Positions 1 through 8,316 are shown, numbered from the stretch's first letter. The stretch is 23,457 bases of DNA from Candidatus Methylomirabilota bacterium (GCA_022615475.1 JAKEGQ010000246.1:1-23457); one strand, 5' to 3'. Notes: generated by a model not told the origin, from the letters alone. Translations and numbers: made by a program.

Positions 1-1
1 C

Positions 2-1303
2 CGGGCGACGGGGAAAGCGGCCGGGACCGGCATCACGGTGAAGCTGAACGCGGATGACACCGAGCTGGACACCATCCGGGCCATCGCCCTCGGGATCCAT
101 CACAAATCAAGCGTCCACCCCGCCCACATCAAAGGAATTGCCCGTCATACCGCGGCTTTTCCCCCGGTCCTCCGCAAGCGCCTGCCTTACCCCGATATTC
201 CCTCGTTCGACCTGGCGCGGCTCGCACGCCTGGCCGAGAACGAGCAGCCGATCCTTCCTCCACTCGTCTTTGTCCCTCGGCCTGTAACACTCTGTCGGTC
301 TGCAGTAACCGTGGCCGGGCACGATCTCGACGGGCTTAAAGCCGCGCTAGCGTCGCCCGCAGATATGGTGATCGTTGATGTAGAGGGGATATACGGACCT
401 CACGGTGAGAAGACGCGGAACAGGCTGGCCGTTATCTGTCACGAGGCGGGGTACAAGTCCCAGGCGATGGCGCTCCAGATATCCCTCGACGGCCCCGAAG
501 TGGTACAGGACCTCCAGGATTTGCTGCGCCTTCTCAAAGAACGGGTCCGCGGCCTCGTTCTTCCTGGTGTCGATCACCCCCGCGCTATTCGGAAGGCGGC
601 CGGCCTCCTCACCACCGTCGAGCGGGAGGTCGGCCTTCCCATCGGCTCCCTCGCCCTTGGGGCGCGCATTACAAGCCCAGAAGTCGTAGAGCGCGAGGCC
701 CATGCCATCGCTACCGCCAGCCGCCGCATGATGTGGTTGTTCCTCGACCTCGCGGCGCCCCAACCGAAGGAGGACCTCACCGATCCGACCACGAAAGGGT
801 ATTACTACTACCGCTCGGCACTCGTGGCCGCCACGGCTGCCGCCGACATCGACGCGGTGGATGCCCTGAGCGATCCCGCCCGACTAAACGAGGAGTCCCT
901 CTTCGCCGCCAACCTCGGCTTCCACGGCAAACTCGTCACCCCGGAGCAGGCCGAGCGCGTCAACGCCATCATAAATCCTCCGCGTGCCGGGCAGCGACCG
1001 GCCGAGCCCAAAGGATCGGCGGCCGACGCGTTCGAGGCCCGGTGGATCAACTCGGTGGAGCGGGCGCTCGCGATCCTGGAGCTGTATGCGACCGCCGACC
1101 AGGAGCGCCATCTGGGGGCGGTCGCCTACACGGACCCCGTGACCGGCCAGCGCGAGATGGTGGATGCGGCGACGGCCCGCATCTACTACCGGCAGCTGCA
1201 GCGGGCGCTCAAGGCCAAGCAGCTCTCCGACGCCGATGTGGCCCGGTATCGGGTGATCCCCGATCGGTGGTCTTCAGGGACATCAAGAGAAGTTGCCCTT
1301 TAG
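2..1303 (+). CDS. Tandem CitE-like (HpcH/HpaI aldolase / citrate lyase beta) family protein, 5' partial
   Basis: The reading frame is open to the left edge of the window, so the gene starts outside it; a GTG at 38 has no convincing ribosome site. The visible part holds the end of one CitE-like domain (GIHHKSSVHPAHIKGI, like the family's C-terminal GFxGKxxIHPxQ motif) followed by a second domain. The second domain runs from VFVPRPVTLCRSAV through ADMVIVDVEG and YYYYRSALVAA to NLGFHGKLVTPEQAERVN. A C-terminal extension of about 100 residues (ERALAILELYATADQE to the end) is unlike the core fold. Family members cleave or form C-C bonds in acyl-CoA or 2-keto acid substrates using Mg2+; the substrate here cannot be told. 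The Glu in VDVEG fits a metal ligand, but the motif is less acidic than the usual LDLED. It could be a malyl-CoA-lyase-like enzyme or a catalytically altered relative. Confidence 0.75.
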   Translation, partial: RATGKAAGTGITVKLNADDTELDTIRAIALGIHHKSSVHPAHIKGIARHTAAFPPVLRKRLPYPDIPSFDLARLARLAENEQPILPPLVFVPRPVTLCRSAVTVAGHDLDGLKAALASPADMVIVDVEGIYGPHGEKTRNRLAVICHEAGYKSQAMALQISLDGPEVVQDLQDLLRLLKERVRGLVLPGVDHPRAIRKAAGLLTTVEREVGLPIGSLALGARITSPEVVEREAHAIATASRRMMWLFLDLAAPQPKEDLTDPTTKGYYYYRSALVAATAAADIDAVDALSDPARLNEESLFAANLGFHGKLVTPEQAERVNAIINPPRAGQRPAEPKGSAADAFEARWINSVERALAILELYATADQERHLGAVAYTDPVTGQREMVDAATARIYYRQLQRALKAKQLSDADVARYRVIPDRWSSGTSREVAL

Positions 1304-1438
1304 ATTCTCTCTCCCCCTTTCAGCCTAAATTATGCGGGTTTTCTCTCCAACTCATTGCACGAACACCCCGCTAGAAGGTGGGAAGCCGGATTGTGGTATG
1401 GGATGCCTCTGTATAGAGCGGGGAAAGTTGGAACGAGG

Positions 1439-3895
1439 CTAGGCGGTGAGCTGCCCTTGGAGGGGTAGGGTAAAGGTGAAGGTGCTCCCCTTCCCCTCGC
1501 CTTCGGATTCTGCCCAGATCTGCCCCCCGTGCAGCTCGACGAGCCGCTTGGTGAGCGCCAGGCCGAGGCCAGTCCCCTGGTACCTCCGGGCGAGCGAGGC
1601 ATCGAGCTGGGTGAAGGGATGAAAGAGCTTCGGAATGTCCTCGGCCCTGATCCCGATCCCCGTATCCTGCACCGAGATTTCCGCAAAATCTCCGTGCTGT
1701 TCATGGTTCATGGTGGATGGTTCAGGCTGGTCCGGTCTCTCTCCATGAACCGTGAACGGCTCGACTGAGCTCGCCGAAGTCCCTGAACCATTAACCACAC
1801 GAGCGGAGACGCGAATGCCCCCGCCCGGATCGGTGAACTTCACCGCGTTCGAGAGGAGATTGTAGAGGATCTGCTTGAACCGGAGCGGATCGGCGACCAG
1901 CGTGGCCAGCCCCTCCTCGATCTCCAGCTCCATCCGCACCCCCCTGCGTATCGCCTGAGACCGCACCTCGCGAATCGCAGCCTCCAGGGCAGGCGCTGCG
2001 GCGAAGACCTCGGGCTGCACCTCGATCTTGCCCGCCTCGACCTTGGAGATGTCGAGGACATCGTTGATGAGGGCGAGGAGGTGTCGCCCGCTGGACAGCA
2101 CGTTGCCGACATAGCGCTGCTGCCTCTCGTTCAAGGAACCGAAGTGCAGGTCCTCCAGGAGCTCGGAAAAGCCGATGATGGCGTTCAGGGGGGTCCGGAG
2201 TTCGTGGCTCATATTGGCCAAGAAGACCGACTTATGGCGAGAGGCCTCTTGGGCGACGCGCAGGGCTTCCTCAAGCCGCGCGTTGAGGGATTCCAGGTCG
2301 CGGGTCCGCTCCTCGACCTTGGCCTCGAGCTCGAATGCCGCCTGTCGCACCTCCTGGTACAGGCGGGCATTCTCGATGGCAGTCCCGATCTGATTGCCGA
2401 TGGCAGTCAAGAGATCGAGCTCGGCGGGCGTGAACCGACGTTGGCCGTGGCTCAGGATGCTCATGACGCCGACGACCTTTTCGCGGGAGCGGATCGGGAT
2501 ACTGGCCACGGAGCGAACCCCCTCCTTCTGGGCGATATCGTTCAGATGCGGATACTGCCGAAGGTCCTCGACGAGGAAGACCTCTCTCCTCTGGAAGACC
2601 TTTCCTGAGACCCCCTCTCCCGGCCTCAAGTACCGCATCCGATTGACATACTCGCCGCTCATTCCCCGGTGGGCGGCAATAGTCAAGGCCCCCTCCCGCT
2701 CATCCCACAGGCGGATATTACCCGCCTCGACGCCGACCGCCTTCAGGGTCGCATCCAGGACGGCGTCGAGGATCTCCTGAAGTTCCAGCGACTGGTTCAC
2801 GGTCTGGGCCACCCGATTCAAAGCCGTCAGGCTCCGATTGGTCGATTCCATCCGCTGGAAGAGGTGGACGCCCTCGATCGCGATGGCTATGTGGCGCGCA
2901 TACACCGCGGCGACCTCTACCTGTTCGTGGCCCGGGCGAGCGGGCTCGCTCGCAAATGCCATGAACGTCGCCAGTACCCTCCCCTCGCGACTCCGCATCG
3001 GGACCGACCAGATCGATCGCAGCCCAAAGGCCTCGAGGCGGTTGACATGGGGCGTGGTCAGAGGATCGGTGTGGGTATCCTCGATGATCACGAGGTCGTT
3101 CGGATGCTCCGCGGTCCCGAAGCAGGCCGCGGTGGGCCCGAGGGGGAGGCTGGCGATGGTCTCGATACATTCAGCCTGAAGGCCGACGGCCGCTGTGCGG
3201 ACCGCCCCCTGCCGTTCCCCATCGACCAGCAAGATCGCGCACCGATGCGTCCCGCAGGCCTCCCCCATGATCGCCGTGAGACGGTCCGGGTTCTGCACGA
3301 GATCGGGTTGGGAGGTGATCTGCGCAGCAGAGGCACTGAGCCGCTTGAGTTGAAGAGCCGCGGCCTGGGCCTGCCGGACCCCCTCCTGGGTCTCGGCGTA
3401 GAGGCGGGCATTCTTGATGGCAATGGCCGCCTGGCGGGCGAGGGCGCCGACGAAGGCCTCATCCTCTGCGCTGAACCATCTATCCCCCTGCTTCTCTGCC
3501 AGATACAGCTCTCCAAGCAGCTGCCCCTGTACCGAAACGGGAATCCCCAGGAAGCTCTTCATGGGAGGATGGCGCGGGGAAAAGCTCGGAGGGCGCGGAT
3601 ATCGGGGGAGATCGCCCGTCCGCAGAATCCTCTGCTCACGGAGACCGACCCCCAGGGTCCCCTTCCACCCGGCCAGGTGGCTGATTGCAGCCTGGGTGGG
3701 CGGATCGATACCCGCCGAGTAGAACTCGGCGATCTGGCCCCCACCGTCTAGGATGACCAGGGCCCCGTATCGGCAGCCGGCCAGCTCCACGGCTCGCTCT
3801 ATGATCTTTTGGAGTACCGCCTGGCAGGAGAGGTCCCCTGTAAGGTCAAACCCGGACTCTGCGAGTGCCCGAAGGCTTGCCAGATGTCGGTTCAT
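1439..3895 (-). CDS. Cytoplasmic GAF-GAF-GAF sensor histidine kinase
   Basis: An 818-residue kinase is read from the ATG at 3895, chosen because GGGAG lies six bases upstream; the open frame runs further (to 4030) but without a ribosome site. No membrane segment is visible. About three GAF domains fill the first 500 residues, then a coiled coil, a HisKA domain with phospho-acceptor His564 (NMSHELRTPLNAIIGF), and a HATPase domain with N box (LLSNAVKF, Asn683), DTGIGI and GTGLGLALTKRLVELHGG. It should autophosphorylate in response to a small ligand, redox state or another cytosolic signal. No receiver gene is adjacent. An odd insertion of about 34 residues (near 699-733), coded by an intergenic-type repeat, sits between the N box and DTGIGI. 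A strong sigma-54 promoter lies 84 bases upstream. The cytochrome and pilin genes are upstream on the same strand, 177 bases away. Confidence 0.93.
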   Translation of the reverse strand: MNRHLASLRALAESGFDLTGDLSCQAVLQKIIERAVELAGCRYGALVILDGGGQIAEFYSAGIDPPTQAAISHLAGWKGTLGVGLREQRILRTGDLPRYPRPPSFSPRHPPMKSFLGIPVSVQGQLLGELYLAEKQGDRWFSAEDEAFVGALARQAAIAIKNARLYAETQEGVRQAQAAALQLKRLSASAAQITSQPDLVQNPDRLTAIMGEACGTHRCAILLVDGERQGAVRTAAVGLQAECIETIASLPLGPTAACFGTAEHPNDLVIIEDTHTDPLTTPHVNRLEAFGLRSIWSVPMRSREGRVLATFMAFASEPARPGHEQVEVAAVYARHIAIAIEGVHLFQRMESTNRSLTALNRVAQTVNQSLELQEILDAVLDATLKAVGVEAGNIRLWDEREGALTIAAHRGMSGEYVNRMRYLRPGEGVSGKVFQRREVFLVEDLRQYPHLNDIAQKEGVRSVASIPIRSREKVVGVMSILSHGQRRFTPAELDLLTAIGNQIGTAIENARLYQEVRQAAFELEAKVEERTRDLESLNARLEEALRVAQEASRHKSVFLANMSHELRTPLNAIIGFSELLEDLHFGSLNERQQRYVGNVLSSGRHLLALINDVLDISKVEAGKIEVQPEVFAAAPALEAAIREVRSQAIRRGVRMELEIEEGLATLVADPLRFKQILYNLLSNAVKFTDPGGGIRVSARVVNGSGTSASSVEPFTVHGERPDQPEPSTMNHEQHGDFAEISVQDTGIGIRAEDIPKLFHPFTQLDASLARRYQGTGLGLALTKRLVELHGGQIWAESEGEGKGSTFTFTLPLQGQLTA
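1698..1798. repeat. REP-like repeat inserted in frame inside the histidine kinase gene
   Basis: The stretch has inverted ATGGTTCATGG / CCATGAACC arms and a CGACTGAGCTCGCCGAAGTC core typical of intergenic repeats, with a related sequence at 13600-13725. It adds about 34 residues rich in Ser, Pro, Glu and His to the ATPase domain without breaking the frame. Reading it as an inserted repeat is an inference from its palindromic look and from the normal spacing of kinase motifs. Confidence 0.55.
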
Positions 3896-3978
3896 GGCCG
3901 ACTCCCGCCGGACTGTGACTTGTCCCGCGAAGAGGGAAGGAGAGTAGGGTGGACCTGTATTGGGTCGCACAGTTCTAG

Positions 3979-3994
3979 TGCAAGTTAAGTGCCA
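3979..3994 (-). promoter_or_regulatory. Sigma-54 promoter of the histidine kinase gene
   Basis: On the minus strand the site reads TGGCACTTAACTTGCA, which matches the sigma-54 consensus TGGCACG-N4-TTGCA with the GG and GC elements exactly ten bases apart. The start of transcription would be near 3967, giving a leader of about 70 bases before the kinase ATG at 3895. TTGACACCC at 4024-4032, upstream, could be part of an activator site, but this is weak. Confidence 0.8.
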
Positions 3995-4071
3995 GGGCGG
4001 CCCTTGCACCCCCGACGCGACGCTTGACACCCTTATCTTTCGGCCGTGGCGGTCGAAGACGAGATGGCGGG

Positions 4072-4902
4072 CTATTGTGTTCCCTTGTCCTCGTCGATCC
4101 AGTCTCTGATAACCGCCAGCTTGGTGTTCGTGGAATGGTCCGGACCAGCCATGTTGATATGGTGTCGGCGCTCCTGGATGAAGGTATAGAGGCGACTCTC
4201 GCCAGAGCGGCCTGGCACGACATACCGGCTCACGTCACGGTACGTCCCCAGAGGAACACCGGCGGCCGATCCATTGGACTCGTGACAGGTGCCACAGTAC
4301 GCGCCGATGAGAGGCTGGATGTCCTTCCCATAGGTCCGGGCCTGCCCCGTGGTAAAGGACCAGCGGGCTTCGAGCAGCTCGTACGGTTCCTTTTCACGGG
4401 ACCCGTCCACAGGCGTCAGGGAGATGGTGTACTCGGTGTCAGGCCGCAACGCGCCCTCCGGCGTGAAGACGAGGTGGTCAGGTCGCGGCCATGCAAAGTC
4501 CCCTCGCGTGGAAGGGGAGATCGTGAAGGCCCACTCGGTTACCTCCCGCTCTACCGGCTGGTTGAAGAAGATCTGGATCTTGGGGCGGCGGGAGACCTCA
4601 CTCTGGCCGGCCGTCGGGGAATTGAAGAGGACAGTCCACTGCCTGAGGGGAGCTGGCGGGGGTGGCGGTGGCTCTTCGATTCTGGGCGGAGGGAGGGCGG
4701 CGATCTTCTGCTCCTGAGGTGCAGCTGTCGCTGTGAGGAATGAAGCCACGGTGTGTTGAGGCGCGACGCGGTTCCACCATACGGTCGCGACGATCGCGGC
4801 CACTAACACGTATAGCAGCTTCTCCCACCAAGGCAATATTGCGGAGCGGGTCGGCTTTCGTGACCGCCCCTTAGAAGACTTCCCTCCACCAGACGGTCGC
4901 AC
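4072..4902 (-). CDS. Membrane-anchored Ig-like / mono-heme cytochrome c protein
   Basis: The GTG at 4902 is chosen because GGAGGGA lies nine bases upstream; this makes 276 residues and a 32-base overlap with the end of the PilX-like gene. A basic N-terminus is followed by one membrane segment (LLYVLVAAIVATVWW), a Pro-rich linker, then an SbsA/Big_5-type Ig-like domain (RRPKIQIFFNQPVE to WSFTT). The C-terminal domain has a heme site CGTCH (Cys203, Cys206, His207) and a likely axial Met in HHINMAGPDH. The protein should sit in the inner membrane with its heme domain in the periplasm or outside. The overlap with a pilin gene suggests translational coupling and a link to the pilus or to electron transfer at the surface. 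The exact role is unknown. Confidence 0.82.
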   Translation of the reverse strand: MRPSGGGKSSKGRSRKPTRSAILPWWEKLLYVLVAAIVATVWWNRVAPQHTVASFLTATAAPQEQKIAALPPPRIEEPPPPPPAPLRQWTVLFNSPTAGQSEVSRRPKIQIFFNQPVEREVTEWAFTISPSTRGDFAWPRPDHLVFTPEGALRPDTEYTISLTPVDGSREKEPYELLEARWSFTTGQARTYGKDIQPLIGAYCGTCHESNGSAAGVPLGTYRDVSRYVVPGRSGESRLYTFIQERRHHINMAGPDHSTNTKLAVIRDWIDEDKGTQ

Positions 4903-6100
4903 CCTTGAGCTTCCCTCCTCCGGCGATGTTGGCGGTATTGACACCCTGGCAACTGAAACGCACCTTGACGTTGCCCTGGCCCTCGGCCTGATTGGTCGCA
5001 ACATTCAGGTTCTCGGCCAGCAGGACCGAGCCATAGATCGACTTGTCGCCACCCCCCCGCAGGTCGATCTCAACGTTGTTGCCGATAACGATAACCATCC
5101 CGACCCACTGGGAGTTCCCAGACATGCGGAGGCTCCCGTTCTTCACGATGAGAATCCCCGCTCCCTTGGTGGCACTCAAGGTCAGCGCCGGGTCGCTGCC
5201 TGAATACCCGGTCGCATCGACGACGACGATCTTGGGATCGGCCTGGGTCCCCAGCGTGCCGCTGCTGATCGAGGTGCCCGGGCTGTACGTGAGAGTCGCC
5301 ATGGGGATCAGATAGTTGGTGAGAATCGACAGCTCGGCCTGGGTGATGGTCGTATCCACCCCGATGCTGGGGATGGTGCTTACCGGCGCCCACGGCGGGT
5401 TCGGGTTCGCCCCCAGGACGTTATCCTGTTGCTGACTGGTGAGATCGTTCTTCACGCCAAGCTGGGTAGCCGCGTCGGGCACCGCGATCCCAAACTTCGG
5501 AGCGGGGATAGCACCGCAGGAACCGTTATTCATGGATTCTGGCACCGTCCCATCGTCCGAAGGCGGGATCCAGTTGTTCCCGTCGATGTCAAAGGAGTTT
5601 CCCGCGAAGGAGACGTTGGTGCTCGCACCGACCGAGGTGATGGCGCCGGGCGGAGCGGAGAGGAGGAGGCGCGTCAGGCCGATGTCCACCTCTTTGGCGG
5701 CGTTCCGGAATGTCCCTGTCGCCCTGACGACCACGAGGTCGTTGGTATCGTTTGCCGGCCCGCCTGCGTCCGCCGCATCGTTCTCGACGCGGAAGGTGCA
5801 CCCCCCGTCTGCGACCGGGACCATGCCCGGACAGGGGAAGGGTTGCGGCGCGCCCAATTGGGTGTCCCAGTCATCGCTATCCCTCAGGACCCGGGTGGCC
5901 TCGGCGATCCCCGCCTCGGCCAAATAGAACGCCTGCGAGTGGTTGGTCTCGTTAAAGACGATGGAGACATCGGTCCCGGCAACGGTCAGAAAGCTGACGC
6001 CCATGATGGTGAGGATGCTGGCAAAGAGAAGGGCGATGACCAAGACCGATCCTTGCTCACCCCGGGACACTCTCATCTGCTTCCGGCTCAAGAGATCCAT
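4871..6100 (-). CDS. PilX-like type IV pilus minor pilin / assembly protein
   Basis: The start at 6100 (MDLLSRKQMRVSRGEQG) has GGAGG nine bases upstream and gives 409 residues; ATGs at 6118 and 6076 are possible but have poorer sites. The N-terminus is a PilX-N type segment: GEQGSVLVIALLFASILTIMG is a membrane helix after a short basic tail, followed by the conserved FYLAEAGIAEA. The rest is a secreted domain with an end rich in Gly, Ser and Asn that looks beta-helical (LRMSGNSQWVGMVIVIGNNVEIDL). In other bacteria PilX is a minor pilin that primes pilus assembly and affects adhesion. It follows the PilW-like gene by 25 bases and overlaps the cytochrome gene. Confidence 0.85.
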   Translation of the reverse strand: MDLLSRKQMRVSRGEQGSVLVIALLFASILTIMGVSFLTVAGTDVSIVFNETNHSQAFYLAEAGIAEATRVLRDSDDWDTQLGAPQPFPCPGMVPVADGGCTFRVENDAADAGGPANDTNDLVVVRATGTFRNAAKEVDIGLTRLLLSAPPGAITSVGASTNVSFAGNSFDIDGNNWIPPSDDGTVPESMNNGSCGAIPAPKFGIAVPDAATQLGVKNDLTSQQQDNVLGANPNPPWAPVSTIPSIGVDTTITQAELSILTNYLIPMATLTYSPGTSISSGTLGTQADPKIVVVDATGYSGSDPALTLSATKGAGILIVKNGSLRMSGNSQWVGMVIVIGNNVEIDLRGGGDKSIYGSVLLAENLNVATNQAEGQGNVKVRFSCQGVNTANIAGGGKLKGATVWWREVF

Positions 6101-6125
6101 AGCCGTGATCCTCCGCATCTGCTGC

Positions 6126-6734
6126 TCACAGGTTCCGCAAGACCATGTCCGAGACGACCATGTAGGCCACATCGGGGGCCGTATTCGTTTCCCGCACATT
6201 CACCCGGACTCGCACCCGGCTTGGGGTCAGGGCAGGAAGATACGTGAAGGTCAACCCTTCGATGTTGCCTGCGATGCTCTCGTAAGCGGACCACGCGCCC
6301 CACGTCGAAGTCGCGCTGTCCCAATCCCGTTCCCTTCGCGCCAGTTCGCAAATCAGGTTCACGCAGTTCCGGAGCTCGTATTCGACCTCCTCCGTCGTGT
6401 TATCCCCATCCACGTCGGCCCTCAAGCCGATCCTCGCCGCCTGTTGTGTCGGCAGCACGCAGGCGGCCGCCTTCGGGGAAGGGCACGCGGGATTGGCGAG
6501 GCCGGGGGATTCGTAGCCTGCCATCCTGATCTCCCGGCTCATCGACTGGAGCGCCACCCGAGCGTTTTGCTGGATCTCGGCCCGGTCCACACCCGTGTTA
6601 AAGGTTCTATTTCCAGCCAGGAACATGGTGTAGAGCGGAATGAAGATGATCACAACCAGGACGGACGCCATCAAGACCTCTGCGACGGTAAAGCCCTGCT
6701 CATCCCTCCATCGTGTCGAGACCTGTTCTCTCAC
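6126..6734 (-). CDS. PilW-like type IV pilus minor pilin
   Basis: A 202-residue prepilin starts at a GTG at 6734, with GGAG about ten bases upstream, 13 bases after the PilV-like stop. The prepilin peptidase site is DEQG^FTVAEVLMASVLVVIIFIPLYTMF: cleavage after Gly, Phe first in the mature protein and Glu at mature position 5, followed by the long hydrophobic helix. RAEIQQNARVALQSMSREIRMAGY is the usual PilW N-terminal region. Cys pairs in the middle (ACPSPKAAAC, NCVNLIC) could form disulfides. It should be a minor pilin that works with the PilV- and PilX-like proteins to start pilus assembly. Confidence 0.88.
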   Translation of the reverse strand: MREQVSTRWRDEQGFTVAEVLMASVLVVIIFIPLYTMFLAGNRTFNTGVDRAEIQQNARVALQSMSREIRMAGYESPGLANPACPSPKAAACVLPTQQAARIGLRADVDGDNTTEEVEYELRNCVNLICELARRERDWDSATSTWGAWSAYESIAGNIEGLTFTYLPALTPSRVRVRVNVRETNTAPDVAYMVVSDMVLRNL

Positions 6735-6747
6735 CCCGCCACTCCGC

Positions 6748-7107
6748 CTACGGAACCATCATGCTCGTCAACGTCAGCTGCCTCCCCCCCTGATTGGCGT
6801 CCGCCCAGGCGACCGTCACCCTGACCGTGGCCACCTGGCTCGGCGCACCGGCGACCGCCACCGTCCACGAGCGGCTATAGATGCCCTCCACGGTCTCGGG
6901 GCTGCCAACAGTGCTTGGGGGAAAGGGTCCGTCCCGCAACTCCTCCATCTTCTGCTTGGCGAGCTCCACCGCCTTTGTCCGCCTCCCCGCGGCCCCGACA
7001 TTGGAGTAGCCGGTGGAAAATAGACCGGCAATGGCCAGGAGAACCACGCCAAGAATCGCGGCGGCGATCAGGACCTCGACAAGTGAAAATCCACCGGCGC
7101 TTTTCAT
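6748..7107 (-). CDS. PilV-like type IV pilus minor pilin
   Basis: The 119-residue protein starts at the ATG at 7107 (MKSAGGFSLVEVLIAAAI). The frame runs to 7161, but the short leader before the GG^FSLVE cleavage site is typical of prepilins, so the inner start is preferred. The hydrophobic helix LVEVLIAAAILGVVLLAIAGLF is followed by KAVELAKQKMEELRDGPFP, a common PilV/GspI stretch, and a short beta-rich end. It is the first gene of a pilV-pilW-pilX-cytochrome cluster. A candidate sigma-54 promoter lies about 100 bases upstream, as is common for pilin genes. Confidence 0.85.
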   Translation of the reverse strand: MKSAGGFSLVEVLIAAAILGVVLLAIAGLFSTGYSNVGAAGRRTKAVELAKQKMEELRDGPFPPSTVGSPETVEGIYSRSWTVAVAGAPSQVATVRVTVAWADANQGGRQLTLTSMMVP

Positions 7108-7210
7108 GGGATCGTCACGCCGGAGGCGGCAACGACGCTGCACTGATTGAAACCCCTCCATTCCAGCGAAGAAAGAAAGTGAATTGCAATCCCTCTTCGC
7201 ATGGCTTGCG

Positions 7211-7226
7211 TGCAGTAAACGTACCA
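7211..7226 (-). promoter_or_regulatory. Candidate sigma-54 promoter of the pilin genes
   Basis: On the minus strand the site reads TGGTACGTTTACTGCA. GG and GC are ten bases apart as in sigma-54 promoters, with two mismatches to TGGCACG-N4-TTGCA. It lies about 105 bases before the PilV-like start. Pilin genes are often sigma-54-dependent through PilS/PilR, which makes the match more believable. Confidence 0.5.
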
Positions 7227-7323
7227 GGGGTGGTCTTATGAATCTAACTATCTGATTTTAGTGGGATTCATGCCAAATTAGTCCGGGCTGTGCCCCACAC
7301 TTCGCCGCGGATTAGGTCGGCCA

Positions 7324-7336
7324 AGTTGTCACAACT
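7324..7336. promoter_or_regulatory. Perfect palindrome AGTTGTCACAACT, candidate activator site
   Basis: A 13-base perfect dyad (AGTTGT-C-ACAACT) lies about 100 bases upstream of the candidate pilin sigma-54 promoter, the usual place for a sigma-54 activator to bind. It contains the TGTC core known from PilR sites. The role is an inference. Apart from this dyad and the promoter, the gene-free stretch 7108-7577 shows no convincing feature. Confidence 0.35.
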
Positions 7337-7577
7337 GTTGCCTTCTTCAGCGTATTGGAATAGCTCACGACTCAAGACGATGGTGCGCGAGCAGGGAGGC
7401 TGGAAGGTCATCCTGCCGGAATGGACCAGTGTGATTGGGGCGGGATCGTTGGGTCAGCTAGAGCCGTTCCAACGATGCTTCGTCAAGGCGAGGCGATCCC
7501 GGAAGCACTGTCCCTCCGTGCGACGGAACAACCGACGCGGGTAGGCACAATGAGTTGGAGCCGCACTGTGGGTTCTG

Positions 7578-8081
7578 TTATGGGGTAGGAGCGCGGCCTC
7601 GTTTCTGGCCCAGTACATCCAGTTTCTTCCGTTGTTCCGGGATCAGCAGGGCTTTGCCCTCTTCAATGGTCTTGATGCGAGCCAGGCGCTGTTCTCCACG
7701 CAGGGCCTCGATCCGCTTCACCTGGGATTCGACCTTTGCCATATCTACCGCGTCTCCTCTCAGGAGCTCCTTCAGCTCCAGCTCGGCCGCCTGGAGGTCC
7801 GCCGAGCGCTTGACGGCTCCCTTCCGGAAATCCGACCGGAGCGCCTCTAGCCTCTGAATCTGTTCCGGTGTCAGCTGAAGCTCCTCTCTGTTCTTCAGCA
7901 TGAGGCTGATGAGGGGTCGATCTACCGCGTCACCGCGACCCATCATTCCATGGTGACCGCCGCGGCCCATCATCCTGTCGCGCGGCCCTTCTGGTTCGGC
8001 GGTCCCGCCCTCGTGAGCAAAGGCAGAGCTCCAGGGCGCCATCAAGAAGAGAAGGGTAATCCAAACGGCCATCAGTTTCAT
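7578..8081 (-). CDS. Spy/CpxP-like periplasmic protein (LTxxQ family)
   Basis: The ATG at 8081 has AAGGAGG five bases upstream and gives 167 residues. A signal peptide (MKLMAVWITLLFLMAPWSSAFA) is followed by a His/Met-rich segment (DRMMGRGGHHGMMGRGD), which suggests metal binding. A helical region then carries the family's LTPEQ motif and a second, weaker copy (LIPEQRKKL). Relatives are periplasmic stress chaperones or metal-resistance sensors such as Spy, CpxP and ZraP/CnrX-type proteins. The His/Met stretch could bind copper, silver or nickel. It stands alone in its transcription unit. Its function beyond the family is not known. Confidence 0.85.
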   Translation of the reverse strand: MKLMAVWITLLFLMAPWSSAFAHEGGTAEPEGPRDRMMGRGGHHGMMGRGDAVDRPLISLMLKNREELQLTPEQIQRLEALRSDFRKGAVKRSADLQAAELELKELLRGDAVDMAKVESQVKRIEALRGEQRLARIKTIEEGKALLIPEQRKKLDVLGQKRGRAPTP

Positions 8082-8276
8082 CGTGTCCTCCTTCGTCGAA
8101 GGTGCCTTCGCCAACCCCGCTGCAATCTCTTCCCCTTTGCTCCCTAAGACTAACTGACGGGCGATTATATTTCACGAACTGCCGATTTCCCTGCGGCCGT
8201 CCAGAATCCGTCAGCGGAGTCGCGCCTCCTGCTGGGTGAGACCCTTCAATCTTGGCAGCTTGCAGCTTGGCAACCC

Positions 8277-8291
8277 TGGCACAGGAATTGC
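8277..8291 (+). promoter_or_regulatory. Sigma-54 promoter of the small zinc-ribbon gene
   Basis: TGGCACAGGAATTGC matches the sigma-54 consensus with the exact GG-N10-GC spacing. Transcription would start near 8303, leaving a very short leader that just includes the ribosome site GAGGG at 8306 before the ATG at 8317. Confidence 0.7.
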
Positions 8292-8316
8292 GAAGAAGTT
8301 CCGTCGAGGGAAAAGG

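Noticed and set aside
2669..3751. Long open frame on the plus strand opposite the histidine kinase
   Set aside because: It is a GC-rich shadow of the kinase, with no family motifs and an Arg/Gly/Pro-rich composition.
7108..7202. A short frame ending at the PilV-like start (ATG at 7202, ending CSVVAASGVTIP) that resembles the tail of a GspH/FimT pilin
   Set aside because: Only 33 codons, no prepilin N-terminus upstream and a stop just before; it may be a remnant but support is too thin.
8111..8130. Possible sigma-54 site before the Spy/CpxP-like gene (TTGCA with GG at the right distance)
   Set aside because: The -24 element matches only in GG; the rest differs from consensus.
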